From positions 1 to 63,178 of the forward strand of contig CALFXX010000020.1 of assembly GCA_937952975.1 (NCBI GenBank): 63,178 bases of DNA. The letters are read 5' to 3'. This document shows, one piece after another, positions 17,383 to 25,416 of this stretch. Positions within the stretch are counted from its first letter, which is position 1; each line of letters begins with the position of its first letter. Source of the stretch: an uncultured Alcaligenaceae bacterium (GTDB lineage Bacteria > Pseudomonadota > Gammaproteobacteria > Burkholderiales > Burkholderiaceae_B). The position numbers and the translations under genes are program-made. The notes under the pieces are model-generated. The model did not search any database, was not told the DNA's origin, and saw nothing but the letters and a program-made list of their open reading frames with translations.

Positions 17383-18633
17383 CTACCTTCGCACCAAATG
17401 AATCCACCCGGCCTCTAGCCATTCGGTAAGCGTATCCACAGCTTCGGGGGTGAGTTTTTGCGCGACTGGATCGGCGCCCGATAGTTCGCGCGCGTCGGCC
17501 AAAATTTTTAAGCCTGCCTCAGCAGCGACGGGCGCGACCTCGCCGTTGATAAACAGGTGCTTGCCGCGATACAACATACGGGTGCGGCGGTCGAGCGCCC
17601 AGTGTGTGTAGGGTGCCTCTTGAGTTTGCGCCGTCTCATCCTCAGGCTCGCCATCGTGCATGTTGTCGTGCATCGTATCGTGATCGTCGTCGCCACCGTC
17701 ACCATAGTCACTATCAAAGACTGCAGCCTGATTCGGCTCAGTCAGCCAGCACCCTAAAAACCGCTGTGCCAGTGCAGCATTAAATTGAACCTTAGATACC
17801 GCTTGCACCGCAGCGTCGATCAAGCCGTCTGGGATTTTGGCAGGGTGTGCGCTAGCCTCTTGCCCAGCATCGCGATACAAGGCATCAAGCTTTGGCCCCG
17901 GCAAGGGTGGATCGCCAAAGGGCCCGCTCGCTAGCCCCGCGCGTGCCACGATTTGGTCCGCGGCCGCCTCAAGCATCCCTCGGGCCAGTGCAGCTTGATC
18001 GGGCGCCCGAAAGCCGATTGAAATGGTCATGCAATCATTGTCGAGTGCGACCCCGTCGTGCGCCGCTTGTGGCGGCAGATACAGCATATCGCCAGGCTCT
18101 AAAACAAACTCTTCTTCTGGGATAAAGTTTTTTAAAATCTTGAGCGATAAGTCTGGGATCAGTGTGAGATCACGTTGTTGACTGATCTGCCAGCGTCTGC
18201 GCCCCTGGCCTTGCAATAAAAATACGTCGTAGCTGTCAAAGTGTGGACCAACACCACCCCCCATTGTTGCCAGACTAATCATCAAGTCATCCAGGCGCGC
18301 ATCGGGTACAAAGCGAAACTGGTTCATCAAAGCGCAGGCGGCGTCGTCTTGAATGTCAACACTTTGTACTAAGAGCGACCAGTCGGGCTCTGAAGCCTTT
18401 GGTAAACGCGCAAAGGGGCCACGATCCATTTGCCATTGACCTTTTTCTCGCCATACCAAGCGCGATTCGACATCGTCGCGGCGACTCATTTTTTTAAGCG
18501 CGGCAGTCGATACTGGTGGTTTGAAACTAGTAAATGCCTGCCGAATCACCAAGGGCTTGCGCTGCCAGTAAGTTTTCATGAACTGGGCGGGCGTTAAACC
18601 ACCCAACAGGGCGAGAGGTTTATTTGGGTTCAT
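17383..18633 (-). CDS. roxA: Ribosomal protein uL16 arginine 3-hydroxylase-like JmjC oxygenase
   Basis: A 416-residue Fe(II)/2-oxoglutarate oxygenase of the cupin-4/RoxA (YcfD) group, which hydroxylates an arginine of ribosomal protein uL16. The iron triad is visible: H131 and D133 (GPHFDSYDVFLL) and H192 (PPQAAHDG). The N-terminal 'YWQRKPLVIRQAF' is typical. An unusual Asp/His/Met-rich stretch occupies about residues 307-335, before the C-terminal winged-helix part. Its start overlaps the mutS stop as ATGA, so it is cotranslated with mutS. Confidence 0.88.
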   Translation of the reverse strand: MNPNKPLALLGGLTPAQFMKTYWQRKPLVIRQAFTSFKPPVSTAALKKMSRRDDVESRLVWREKGQWQMDRGPFARLPKASEPDWSLLVQSVDIQDDAACALMNQFRFVPDARLDDLMISLATMGGGVGPHFDSYDVFLLQGQGRRRWQISQQRDLTLIPDLSLKILKNFIPEEEFVLEPGDMLYLPPQAAHDGVALDNDCMTISIGFRAPDQAALARGMLEAAADQIVARAGLASGPFGDPPLPGPKLDALYRDAGQEASAHPAKIPDGLIDAAVQAVSKVQFNAALAQRFLGCWLTEPNQAAVFDSDYGDGGDDDHDTMHDNMHDGEPEDETAQTQEAPYTHWALDRRTRMLYRGKHLFINGEVAPVAAEAGLKILADARELSGADPVAQKLTPEAVDTLTEWLEAGWIHLVRR

Positions 18634-21380
18634 GGTGTTAGTTTTTTAAGTTGATACAACGCCTCAAGTGCTTCGCGCGGGCTTAGAGTATCCGGGTCAA
18701 GTGCGGCTAACGCCTGTTGCAGCGCCTCTTGCGCCTCACTCATTTCTGCCGCAGCGGCGGTCTGCGCCTCAGCATCCACGACCTCGCCAAACAGGCCAAG
18801 TTGCGGCGTCGGTGCACCTTGTGCCTCAAGTCGTTCAAGCTCGCGGGTGGCGTGGCGAATCACCGCTTGTGGGATCCCAGCGCGTTGTGCGACTTGTATA
18901 CCGTAGCTGCGGCTTGCTGGCCCATCTTTGACCTCGTGCAAAAACACAATGCCTGAAGGGGATTCAGCAGCGGCAAGATGCACGTTTGCCGTATTTGCCT
19001 GCTCGCTAGGCATACGCGTAATTTCAAAATAATGTGTGGCAAATAAAGTCAGCGCGCGATTGTGCGTGACGAGGCGTTGCGCAATCGACCACGCTAACGC
19101 TAAGCCATCATAGGTTGAGGTGCCGCGCCCAATCTCATCCATTAACACCAAACTTTGTGCTGAACTCGACGCCAAAATAGCGGCCGCTTCTATCATCTCC
19201 ATCATGAAAGTTGAGCGCCCACCAGCCAGGTCATCAGCAGCGCCGATGCGCGTAAAGATTCGGTCAAGCGGCCCAATCGAAGCGCTTTGTGCGGGCACAA
19301 AGCTGCCCACGCGGGCCAACAACGCGATGAGCGCAACCTGCCGCATATAGGTTGATTTGCCGCCCATGTTGGGGCCTGTAATCACAAGCAAGGCGCGGTG
19401 CGCATTCAACGAACAACTATTTGGTGTAAAGCGCTCGATCGCACGTTCGACGACGGGGTGACGGCCAGCAGTGATTTCAATAGCCGTGTGCGCCAGCAGC
19501 GTTGGCGCCACCCATTGATGGTGCTGAGCGTGATGCGCCAAAGACACCAGGGTATCAAGCTCAGCGCAGGCCGCTGCACACTGCGCCAGTTTTTTAACTT
19601 GCGAGGTGAGTTGCTCAAGTAATTGTTCAAACAGCCATTTCTCACGAGCGAGTGAACGGTCTTGCGCCGATAAGACTTTATCTTCCCAAGATTTGAGTTC
19701 GGGCGTGATGTAGCGCTCGGCGTTTTTTAGCGTTTGGCGCCGACGATAATCTTCAGGTACGTTGTCGGCCTGCGCGCGACTGACTTCAATAAAAAATCCG
19801 TGTACGCGATTGAATTCAACCCGCAATGTAGCGATGCCTGTGCGCGCACGTTCGCGCGCTTCAAGCTCAAGTAAAAAGGCGCCGTTATCGGTTGAAATAG
19901 CGCGTAACTCATCCAACTCAGCATCAAAGCCTGTCGCAATGACTCCGCCATCACGTGCGAGGGCCGCAGGCTCTGGGGCGATGGCGCGCGTTAATAACTC
20001 TTGCAAGCCTTCTGGTGGTGTAAGTGCTTGAGCGAGAGCTTGCAAGCGCGGTATCGAATTTGTCTCGAGCCTATGCTCTTGTTGAGTCGTGGTCGTCGAT
20101 TGACTTGGCTGCGACGACATGTCAGCAGTTGCTAAAGGTTCGGACGACTGCGATGGCGCCAAGGCAGAAAGTACCTGCTGTTGCACAGCCGGTAACGCGC
20201 TCAAGGCATCGCGCAAACTGGCAAGCTCACGCGGACGCACCGATAGCAGTGCGATGCGGGTGGCAATACGTTCAAGGTCTGGGAGCTTATTCAGTTCGGT
20301 ACGAAGCGCTTGCAGCAGCGGTGTTGCATGCAGTAATTCGCTGTGAGAAGCGCTGGCCGACATCAAACTAGAGATTGCCTGCTGGCGCTCAAGCACTGGC
20401 GCATTATCACGTAAGGGGTGATGCAACCATCGTCGCAATAACCGGCTTCCCATCGGCGTGCAACAGTTATCCAAAATCGAAAATAAGGTTGGTGCTTCTT
20501 CACCTGAAAGGGTGCGGGTTAACTCAAGATTACGACGTGTTGCCGGATCCATCAACACATACTGACTGGCCCGATCAGCCACTAAGGCTTGTATATGCGA
20601 GAGTGCCTGTGCCTGAGTACGTCCTGCGTAACGCAACAACGCACCTGCTGCGCACAACGCAGTGGGCAAGTCCGCGATATCGAAACCAGCAAGCGATTCG
20701 GTTTTAAAGTGCGACAGTAAATGTGCCTGAGCCTGTTCGGCCTCAAAGTGCCAGGGCGGTATCTTGGTTGCCGCACAATGCAGTGTCAGATCAAGTTGGG
20801 CATCATCAGCAAGAATGAGTTCGGCGGGATCAATGCGATGGAGCTCAGAATCTAGTGCCTCAACCGCGCATTCAGAAAGCTTGAATTCACCACTTGCCAG
20901 ATTGAGCCAAGCCACGCCAGCCCGTTGCGCTTTGTTTGCTTTACGCGGCACAAATACGGCAGCCACGCAACGATCAGCTTTTGAGGGCAATAACGCTTCG
21001 TCTGTTAGCGTGCCGGGCGTAACAATGCGTACGATCTTGCGCTCAACGGGGCCCTTGCTTGCAGCGGGGTCACCAATTTGCTCGCAGATCGCAACAGAGA
21101 CACCTTGCGCAACGAGTTTGGCTAAGTATTGCTCGGCAGCGTGATAGGGTAGGCCGGCCATTGGGATCGGCACCCCATTAGACGAACCGCGCCTCGTGAG
21201 CGTTAAGCCCAGTAACTTTGCACCTCGCTCGGCATCTTCATAGAACATCTCATAGAAGTCGCCCATGCGGTAGAGCAGCAGCAGCGGCCCCGCTTCAGCT
21301 TTGAGGCGCAGGTACTGTTGCATCATCGGCGTGTGTTGATCCACGCTGGCAGGGCTAGGTGTGTTGACTTGATCTTGCAT
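18630..21380 (-). CDS. mutS: DNA mismatch repair protein MutS
   Basis: A 916-residue mismatch-recognition ATPase. The mismatch-contacting Phe-X-Glu is F42-Y-E44 (GDFYEMF). The Walker A is GPNMGGKST and Walker B lies in 'LVLMDEIGRGTSTYDG'; the C-terminal helix-turn-helix and tail are present. A Ser/Thr/Gln-rich stretch of about 30 residues (roughly 405-436) interrupts the core just before 'ARDGGVIATGFDAELDELR'. The frame stays open to 21491 but that part would overlap the divergent gene. I use ATG 21380 (MQDQVNTPSPA). It is followed by roxA in the same transcript. Confidence 0.95.
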   Translation of the reverse strand: MQDQVNTPSPASVDQHTPMMQQYLRLKAEAGPLLLLYRMGDFYEMFYEDAERGAKLLGLTLTRRGSSNGVPIPMAGLPYHAAEQYLAKLVAQGVSVAICEQIGDPAASKGPVERKIVRIVTPGTLTDEALLPSKADRCVAAVFVPRKANKAQRAGVAWLNLASGEFKLSECAVEALDSELHRIDPAELILADDAQLDLTLHCAATKIPPWHFEAEQAQAHLLSHFKTESLAGFDIADLPTALCAAGALLRYAGRTQAQALSHIQALVADRASQYVLMDPATRRNLELTRTLSGEEAPTLFSILDNCCTPMGSRLLRRWLHHPLRDNAPVLERQQAISSLMSASASHSELLHATPLLQALRTELNKLPDLERIATRIALLSVRPRELASLRDALSALPAVQQQVLSALAPSQSSEPLATADMSSQPSQSTTTTQQEHRLETNSIPRLQALAQALTPPEGLQELLTRAIAPEPAALARDGGVIATGFDAELDELRAISTDNGAFLLELEARERARTGIATLRVEFNRVHGFFIEVSRAQADNVPEDYRRRQTLKNAERYITPELKSWEDKVLSAQDRSLAREKWLFEQLLEQLTSQVKKLAQCAAACAELDTLVSLAHHAQHHQWVAPTLLAHTAIEITAGRHPVVERAIERFTPNSCSLNAHRALLVITGPNMGGKSTYMRQVALIALLARVGSFVPAQSASIGPLDRIFTRIGAADDLAGGRSTFMMEMIEAAAILASSSAQSLVLMDEIGRGTSTYDGLALAWSIAQRLVTHNRALTLFATHYFEITRMPSEQANTANVHLAAAESPSGIVFLHEVKDGPASRSYGIQVAQRAGIPQAVIRHATRELERLEAQGAPTPQLGLFGEVVDAEAQTAAAAEMSEAQEALQQALAALDPDTLSPREALEALYQLKKLTP

Positions 21381-21483
21381 GTAAGGGGTGTTAGTGATAG
21401 CGATGCGCTCAAAGGTTAAGTGTAAGGCAGGTCTGCAGCCCCTTGTATTAAAATCGAGGACTTGACGATAAAAGGGCTCTAAG

Positions 21484-22482
21484 ATGAACACTCTGCAACT
21501 ACGCCGATCGCTGGCTCTCAGCGCCTTCTTTTTGTTTGGCGCGTTAAGCGTGGCGACGATGCCTGCTCAAGCGCAAGCCCAACCCTCATATCCAACCAAA
21601 CCCGTGCGAATTGTGGTCGGTTTCTCTGCTGGGGGTTCGACAGACGTGCTCGCCCGGCTCCTTGCCAAAGATATGACCGAAGACCTTGGTCAAAGTTTTG
21701 TGGTCGAAAACAAACCTGGCGCCGGTAGCAATATCGCGGCCGAACTCGTGGTGCGCTCACCGGCCGATGGCTACACCTTGCTGATGATCGCTGTGACGAA
21801 TGCGATTAATCAAACGCTTTATCCGAATTTAAAATTCGATGTCGTGAAAGACTTTAGCCCTGTTGGATTGGCGGCTAAGGTGCCAAACATGCTCGTGATT
21901 TATCCGAAGCTGCCGATCAATAGCGTCCAAGAACTCATCGCATACGCCAAGAAAAACCCTGGCACGTTAAATTTTGCATCATCGGGTGCAGGAACCTCGA
22001 TTCACATGACGGGCGAGTTGTTTAAACTGCAAACCAAGCTTGATATTTCGCATATCCCTTACAAGGGCAGCACGCCTGCACTCACCGACTTAATTGGTGG
22101 GCAAGTACAGATGATGTTCGACAATATGCCAACGGCTTGGCCAATGGTGCAAGCAGGTAAGTTACGCGCGCTCGCGATCACCTCGCCCAAGCGTTCGCCT
22201 GCAGCGCCTGACGTCCCCACCATGGAAGAGTCTGGTTTTCCGGGCTTTGATGTGTCTTCGTGGTTTGGCTTGGCAGCGCCTGCAGGTACGCCCAAAGAGA
22301 TTGTCGCGAAGCTAAATGCTTCGATGAATAAAGTCTTGGCCAAGCCCGATGTTCAAAAGCGCTTGGATGACCTGGGCGCGATCAACGGTGCCGGTTCAGT
22401 CGAACAGTTTGAGCAGTTTGTGAAGTCACAAACCGAAAGCTGGGGTGTTGTCGTAAAAAGCGCTGGCGCCAAGGCTGAATAA
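21484..22482 (+). CDS. Bug-family tripartite tricarboxylate transporter substrate-binding protein (1 of 6)
   Basis: A 332-residue periplasmic binding protein with a signal peptide ending near AQAQA (residue ~32). Family signatures: 'YPTKPVRIVVGFSAGGSTDV', 'VVENKPGAGSNIAAELV', 'HIPYKGSTPALTDLIGGQ' and 'PTMEESGFPGFDVSSWFGL'. Bug proteins capture carboxylates or other small organic ligands for TctAB-type transporters or act as sensors. No tctA or tctB gene is present in the window. It stands between divergent mutS and convergent cysE, isolated from catabolic genes, so the ligand is unknown. Confidence 0.92.
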   Translation: MNTLQLRRSLALSAFFLFGALSVATMPAQAQAQPSYPTKPVRIVVGFSAGGSTDVLARLLAKDMTEDLGQSFVVENKPGAGSNIAAELVVRSPADGYTLLMIAVTNAINQTLYPNLKFDVVKDFSPVGLAAKVPNMLVIYPKLPINSVQELIAYAKKNPGTLNFASSGAGTSIHMTGELFKLQTKLDISHIPYKGSTPALTDLIGGQVQMMFDNMPTAWPMVQAGKLRALAITSPKRSPAAPDVPTMEESGFPGFDVSSWFGLAAPAGTPKEIVAKLNASMNKVLAKPDVQKRLDDLGAINGAGSVEQFEQFVKSQTESWGVVVKSAGAKAE

Positions 22483-22552
22483 GAGCTGACCAAACGCGCG
22501 CAACGACTCTTTAGAGTTCGCGCACGCCCCTAGTGACCTGTTCAGTGGCGTC

Positions 22553-23515
22553 TTATTCGTCAACCAAATTGTTCAAGCGCTGGGCATCAAGCGGTGCATT
22601 TTGAACTTTGACCTGCGAACCCATTGCTTCAATGGTTTGGCAAAGTTGCGCAATGCGAGCATCTTGCGCCGCTGCGTGATTGATGAGCTCGTGCAAAACT
22701 TTTACCAAAGGGTCGCCTACACCTGGATCAACAGCGTAAGCAGTGAATCCCGTCTTGTCGGTTGCCGAGTCGCCAGTCGCTGTCGTGCTCACAGGGGGTG
22801 CCCCTTTGTCGAGCAAGGCTTTTAACGGTGCCGCATCCCAACCTGCATCGCAGGGTGACAGCTGGGGTGAAGCGGTTTGAGCGCTAGCGGTCTGAGTGTT
22901 AGCGGTTTGAGTGCCAGGCGCAGCGCGGGCTGCATCGTTGGCCTGAGGCCGCGCAGCAGGTGCTTGCTCTGCAGGCGCAGCCCCTTCAGTGGAATTATTT
23001 TTCGCTTCAATCAACCGCGCGGGGTTGCCCACCGCAGTTGCACCTGCGGGCACCGGTTTGACGACTACCGCGTTCGAGCCGATCCGTGCGCCGTCGCCAA
23101 CAGTGAACCCTCCAAGCACTTGTGCACCGGCGCCAACCACAACCCCCTTACCAAGAGTCGGATGGCGCTTTGCACCTTTGTAGAGTCGCGTACCGCCCAA
23201 GGTCACGCCTTGGTAGATCGTGCAGTCGTCACCGATCTCGGCGGTTTCGCCAATCACCACACCAAAGCCGTGATCGATAAACACGCGGCGGCCAATTGTG
23301 GCCCCAGGGTGAATTTCTATCCCAGTCAGGATCCGGCCTAAGTGCGAAATAAAACGCCCAAGCCAAAACCATTGAGCCACCCACAGTCGGTGCGCCACCC
23401 CGTGGACCACAATGGCATGAAAGCCCGGGTAACAGGTGATGACCTCTAGCTTGCTACGAGCAGCTGGGTCACGCTCAAGGATACAGGCGATATTTTCGCG
23501 AAGTTTATTCAGCAT
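22553..23515 (-). CDS. cysE: Serine O-acetyltransferase, EpsC-type, with long C-terminal tail
   Basis: A 320-residue enzyme making O-acetylserine from serine and acetyl-CoA for cysteine synthesis. The catalytic left-handed beta-helix spans about residues 60-170, with 'HPGATIGRRVFIDHGFGVVI' and 'YQGVTLGGT'. The short EpsC-like N-terminus lacks the enteric helical domain. After residue 170 comes a 150-residue tail: an Ala/Gln/Thr-rich linker (including a 15-bp DNA repeat) and then a helical segment. I place the start at ATG 23515, because the longer frame to 23623 overlaps trmJ. It is probably cotranscribed with trmJ, 38 nt upstream. Confidence 0.9.
   Translation of the reverse strand: MLNKLRENIACILERDPAARSKLEVITCYPGFHAIVVHGVAHRLWVAQWFWLGRFISHLGRILTGIEIHPGATIGRRVFIDHGFGVVIGETAEIGDDCTIYQGVTLGGTRLYKGAKRHPTLGKGVVVGAGAQVLGGFTVGDGARIGSNAVVVKPVPAGATAVGNPARLIEAKNNSTEGAAPAEQAPAARPQANDAARAAPGTQTANTQTASAQTASPQLSPCDAGWDAAPLKALLDKGAPPVSTTATGDSATDKTGFTAYAVDPGVGDPLVKVLHELINHAAAQDARIAQLCQTIEAMGSQVKVQNAPLDAQRLNNLVDE
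22871..22915. repeat. Three 15-bp tandem repeats inside cysE
   Basis: Units at 22871-22885, 22886-22900 and 22901-22915 begin AGCGG(T/C)(T)TGAG and differ at only a few bases. They are in frame and encode a repeated five-residue Thr/Gln/Ala motif in the tail of CysE. Copy-number change would lengthen or shorten the linker without a frameshift. Confidence 0.85.
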
Positions 23516-23553
23516 AAAAGCGATGGTAGAGCAAAGATGACTTCGACCTGATA

Positions 23554-24414
23554 TTAACCGGATGACGAAGGGGGGTTCGCACGCCGAGCCGTGGCGACCA
23601 TCGCGGTACACACCCCCCTCCACATATCCACTTCGTCAACGGTGAGGTCGTTACGGTTAAAAAAATGCTGCATCCGCGGCATAAGTTTTTTGGGATGAGC
23701 TGGGTTCAAAAATTCGACCGCGATGAGTGCCTCTTGCCAGTGCGCCAACAGGGCTTGAAGCGCCTGACTGCTTGCTGGCCGACTGCCCGGTGGCTTGGAT
23801 TGCTCGGGCAAGGCATTGATATCAATCGATTTATTTGGATCAACGGCAAGCGCCATCACAGCAGCCCGACTGAGTGACGAAACCGCCTGACCCGCCTCGA
23901 GGCCGAGTAGGGCGTAGCGCAATTCAAAAGCCCCGAGCTGCATGGCTTGTGCCACGTTTAAGGAGCTGTACAACGGGTTGGCAGGGATGGTGCAGGCCCG
24001 ATGGCACAGGCTCACCTGCTCGTTGGTGAGGCCTGAGCGCTCAGTACCCACCACGAAGGCGACACGGCCCTGTGGGTGCTCGCGCAGGTGATCGCGTGCC
24101 ATCTGCGCCGCCTGACGGATATCGCATACAGGTGGGCCCAGATCACGGGCGCGGGCGGTTAAGGCGAAAGACAAGGTGACAGGCTCAAGTGCCTGGCTAA
24201 GATTGGCATAGGTTTGGGCGTGTTCAAGCACATCTGAGGCGCCGCTCGCCAAGGCTTTAGCGTCAGGTTCTAGCGTGATATCGGGCAGTTTGGGGGCCAC
24301 CAATACCAGTTCGCTAAACCCCATTGTCTTGATCGCGCGGGCCGCCGAACCGACGTTTCCGGGGTGGCTGGGCTCGGTCATGATGAAGCGAACACGAGAA
24401 AAATCCAGAGTCAT
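23554..24414 (-). CDS. trmJ: tRNA (cytidine/uridine-32-2'-O)-methyltransferase TrmJ
   Basis: A 286-residue SPOUT methyltransferase that methylates the ribose at position 32 of tRNA anticodon loops. The three SpoU motifs are clear: 'TEPSHPGNVGSAARAIKTMG', 'VVGTERSGLTNEQVSLCH' and 'PANPLYSSLNVAQAMQL'. The C-terminal third carries the usual helical extension of TrmJ. AGGGA lies at good distance before the ATG. It is divergent from suhB with a 40-nt gap; in many betaproteobacteria the two are neighbours in this arrangement. Confidence 0.93.
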   Translation of the reverse strand: MTLDFSRVRFIMTEPSHPGNVGSAARAIKTMGFSELVLVAPKLPDITLEPDAKALASGASDVLEHAQTYANLSQALEPVTLSFALTARARDLGPPVCDIRQAAQMARDHLREHPQGRVAFVVGTERSGLTNEQVSLCHRACTIPANPLYSSLNVAQAMQLGAFELRYALLGLEAGQAVSSLSRAAVMALAVDPNKSIDINALPEQSKPPGSRPASSQALQALLAHWQEALIAVEFLNPAHPKKLMPRMQHFFNRNDLTVDEVDMWRGVCTAMVATARRANPPSSSG

Positions 24415-24454
24415 CTAAAATCCCTGTTTAGCCTAATTAATAAAGCACCCTTTT

Positions 24455-25243
24455 ATGCACCCGATGCTTAATACCGCCATCAAGGCGGCCCGGCGCGCCG
24501 GCACCATTATCAACCGCGCAAGCCTCGATTTAGATCGCCTTCAAGTCGCCCGTAAAGGGCCACGCGATTATGTCACGGAAGTCGATCGTCTCGCCGAAGA
24601 CGAGATTATCAATCTTTTAAGAACGGCCTACCCAGACCATACCTTTCTGGCCGAAGAATCTGGTCAGCAAGGCGATACACCCGCTGGCGAACTCCCTGAA
24701 AACGAATGGGTCATTGATCCGATCGATGGCACGACCAACTTCATTCACGGGTTTCCGAACTATGCGATTTCGATTGCTCTGCGGCAACGCGGGCAAGTGA
24801 TGCATGCTGTGATCTTTGATCCCTCGCGCAACGAAATGTTCACGGCTAGTCGTGGCGGTGGTGCGTTTCTAAATGACCGTCGTATGCGCGTCACCTCGCA
24901 AACCAAATTTCATGATGCATTGCTTGGCGCACGCTGGCCCGGCTCGGTCGGCCCTGACGACTTATCGGCACCACGTTTTCTCGACATGGCGCGTGGGTGT
25001 GCAGGTGTTCGCCGCACTGGCTCTGCTGTGCTTGATATGGCCTACGTTGCCGTTGGCAGGCTCGATGGCTTTTGTGGTCTTGGCCTTAAGCAATGGGATA
25101 TGGCTGCAGCAAGCTTGATGGTGCTGGAAGCCGGTGGGCTCGTGTCCGACTTAGAGGGCGAGCAAACCTGGATGGAGTCTGGCAATGTGCTGGCTGCCAC
25201 GCCCAAGATCTTTACGCAGATGCTTGGCTTCGTGAAGGTTTGA
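24455..25243 (+). CDS. suhB: Inositol-1-monophosphatase family protein SuhB
   Basis: A 262-residue magnesium-dependent phosphatase. The metal-binding set is complete: 'EESG' near residue 68, 'DPIDGTTNFIHG' near residue 89, and 'LKQWDMAAASLM' near residue 212. In E. coli, SuhB also joins the rRNA antitermination complex, so both a phosphatase and an RNA-polymerase role are possible. An imperfect hairpin after the stop (about 25262-25282) may end transcription. The intergenic 25244-25416 also holds a 7-bp hairpin AGCCGAT/ATCGGCT at 25359-25382 of unknown use. Confidence 0.92.
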   Translation: MHPMLNTAIKAARRAGTIINRASLDLDRLQVARKGPRDYVTEVDRLAEDEIINLLRTAYPDHTFLAEESGQQGDTPAGELPENEWVIDPIDGTTNFIHGFPNYAISIALRQRGQVMHAVIFDPSRNEMFTASRGGGAFLNDRRMRVTSQTKFHDALLGARWPGSVGPDDLSAPRFLDMARGCAGVRRTGSAVLDMAYVAVGRLDGFCGLGLKQWDMAAASLMVLEAGGLVSDLEGEQTWMESGNVLAATPKIFTQMLGFVKV

Positions 25244-25416
25244 CGCCAGCGCTGTACGCAGCCTTCCCTTGAACCGGGAGGGTTTGCGCGTTTTGGGTTA
25301 AAGCTTCAAAAATGTTGAAGTGTTTAAGCCTTTAAGTACCAAGCGTTGCGCACATGACAGCCGATCAAAGAATTTATCGGCTACCATCTAAGCCTTAGTA
25401 ACTTTCGGAGCCCTCA

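Noticed and set aside
21381..21491. Longer MutS start overlapping the divergent Bug gene
   Set aside because: The added 37 residues are not MutS-like and would overlap the Bug start; ATG 21380 gives the family's usual N-terminus.
22490..22530. Terminator between the Bug gene and cysE
   Set aside because: A GC-rich imperfect hairpin exists, but it has mismatches and no U-tract on either strand.
25244..25416. Possible yybP-ykoY manganese riboswitch before the TerC-family gene
   Set aside because: TerC genes often have one, but the conserved GGGGAGUA and CUUGGGG-type cores are absent; only simple hairpins were found.
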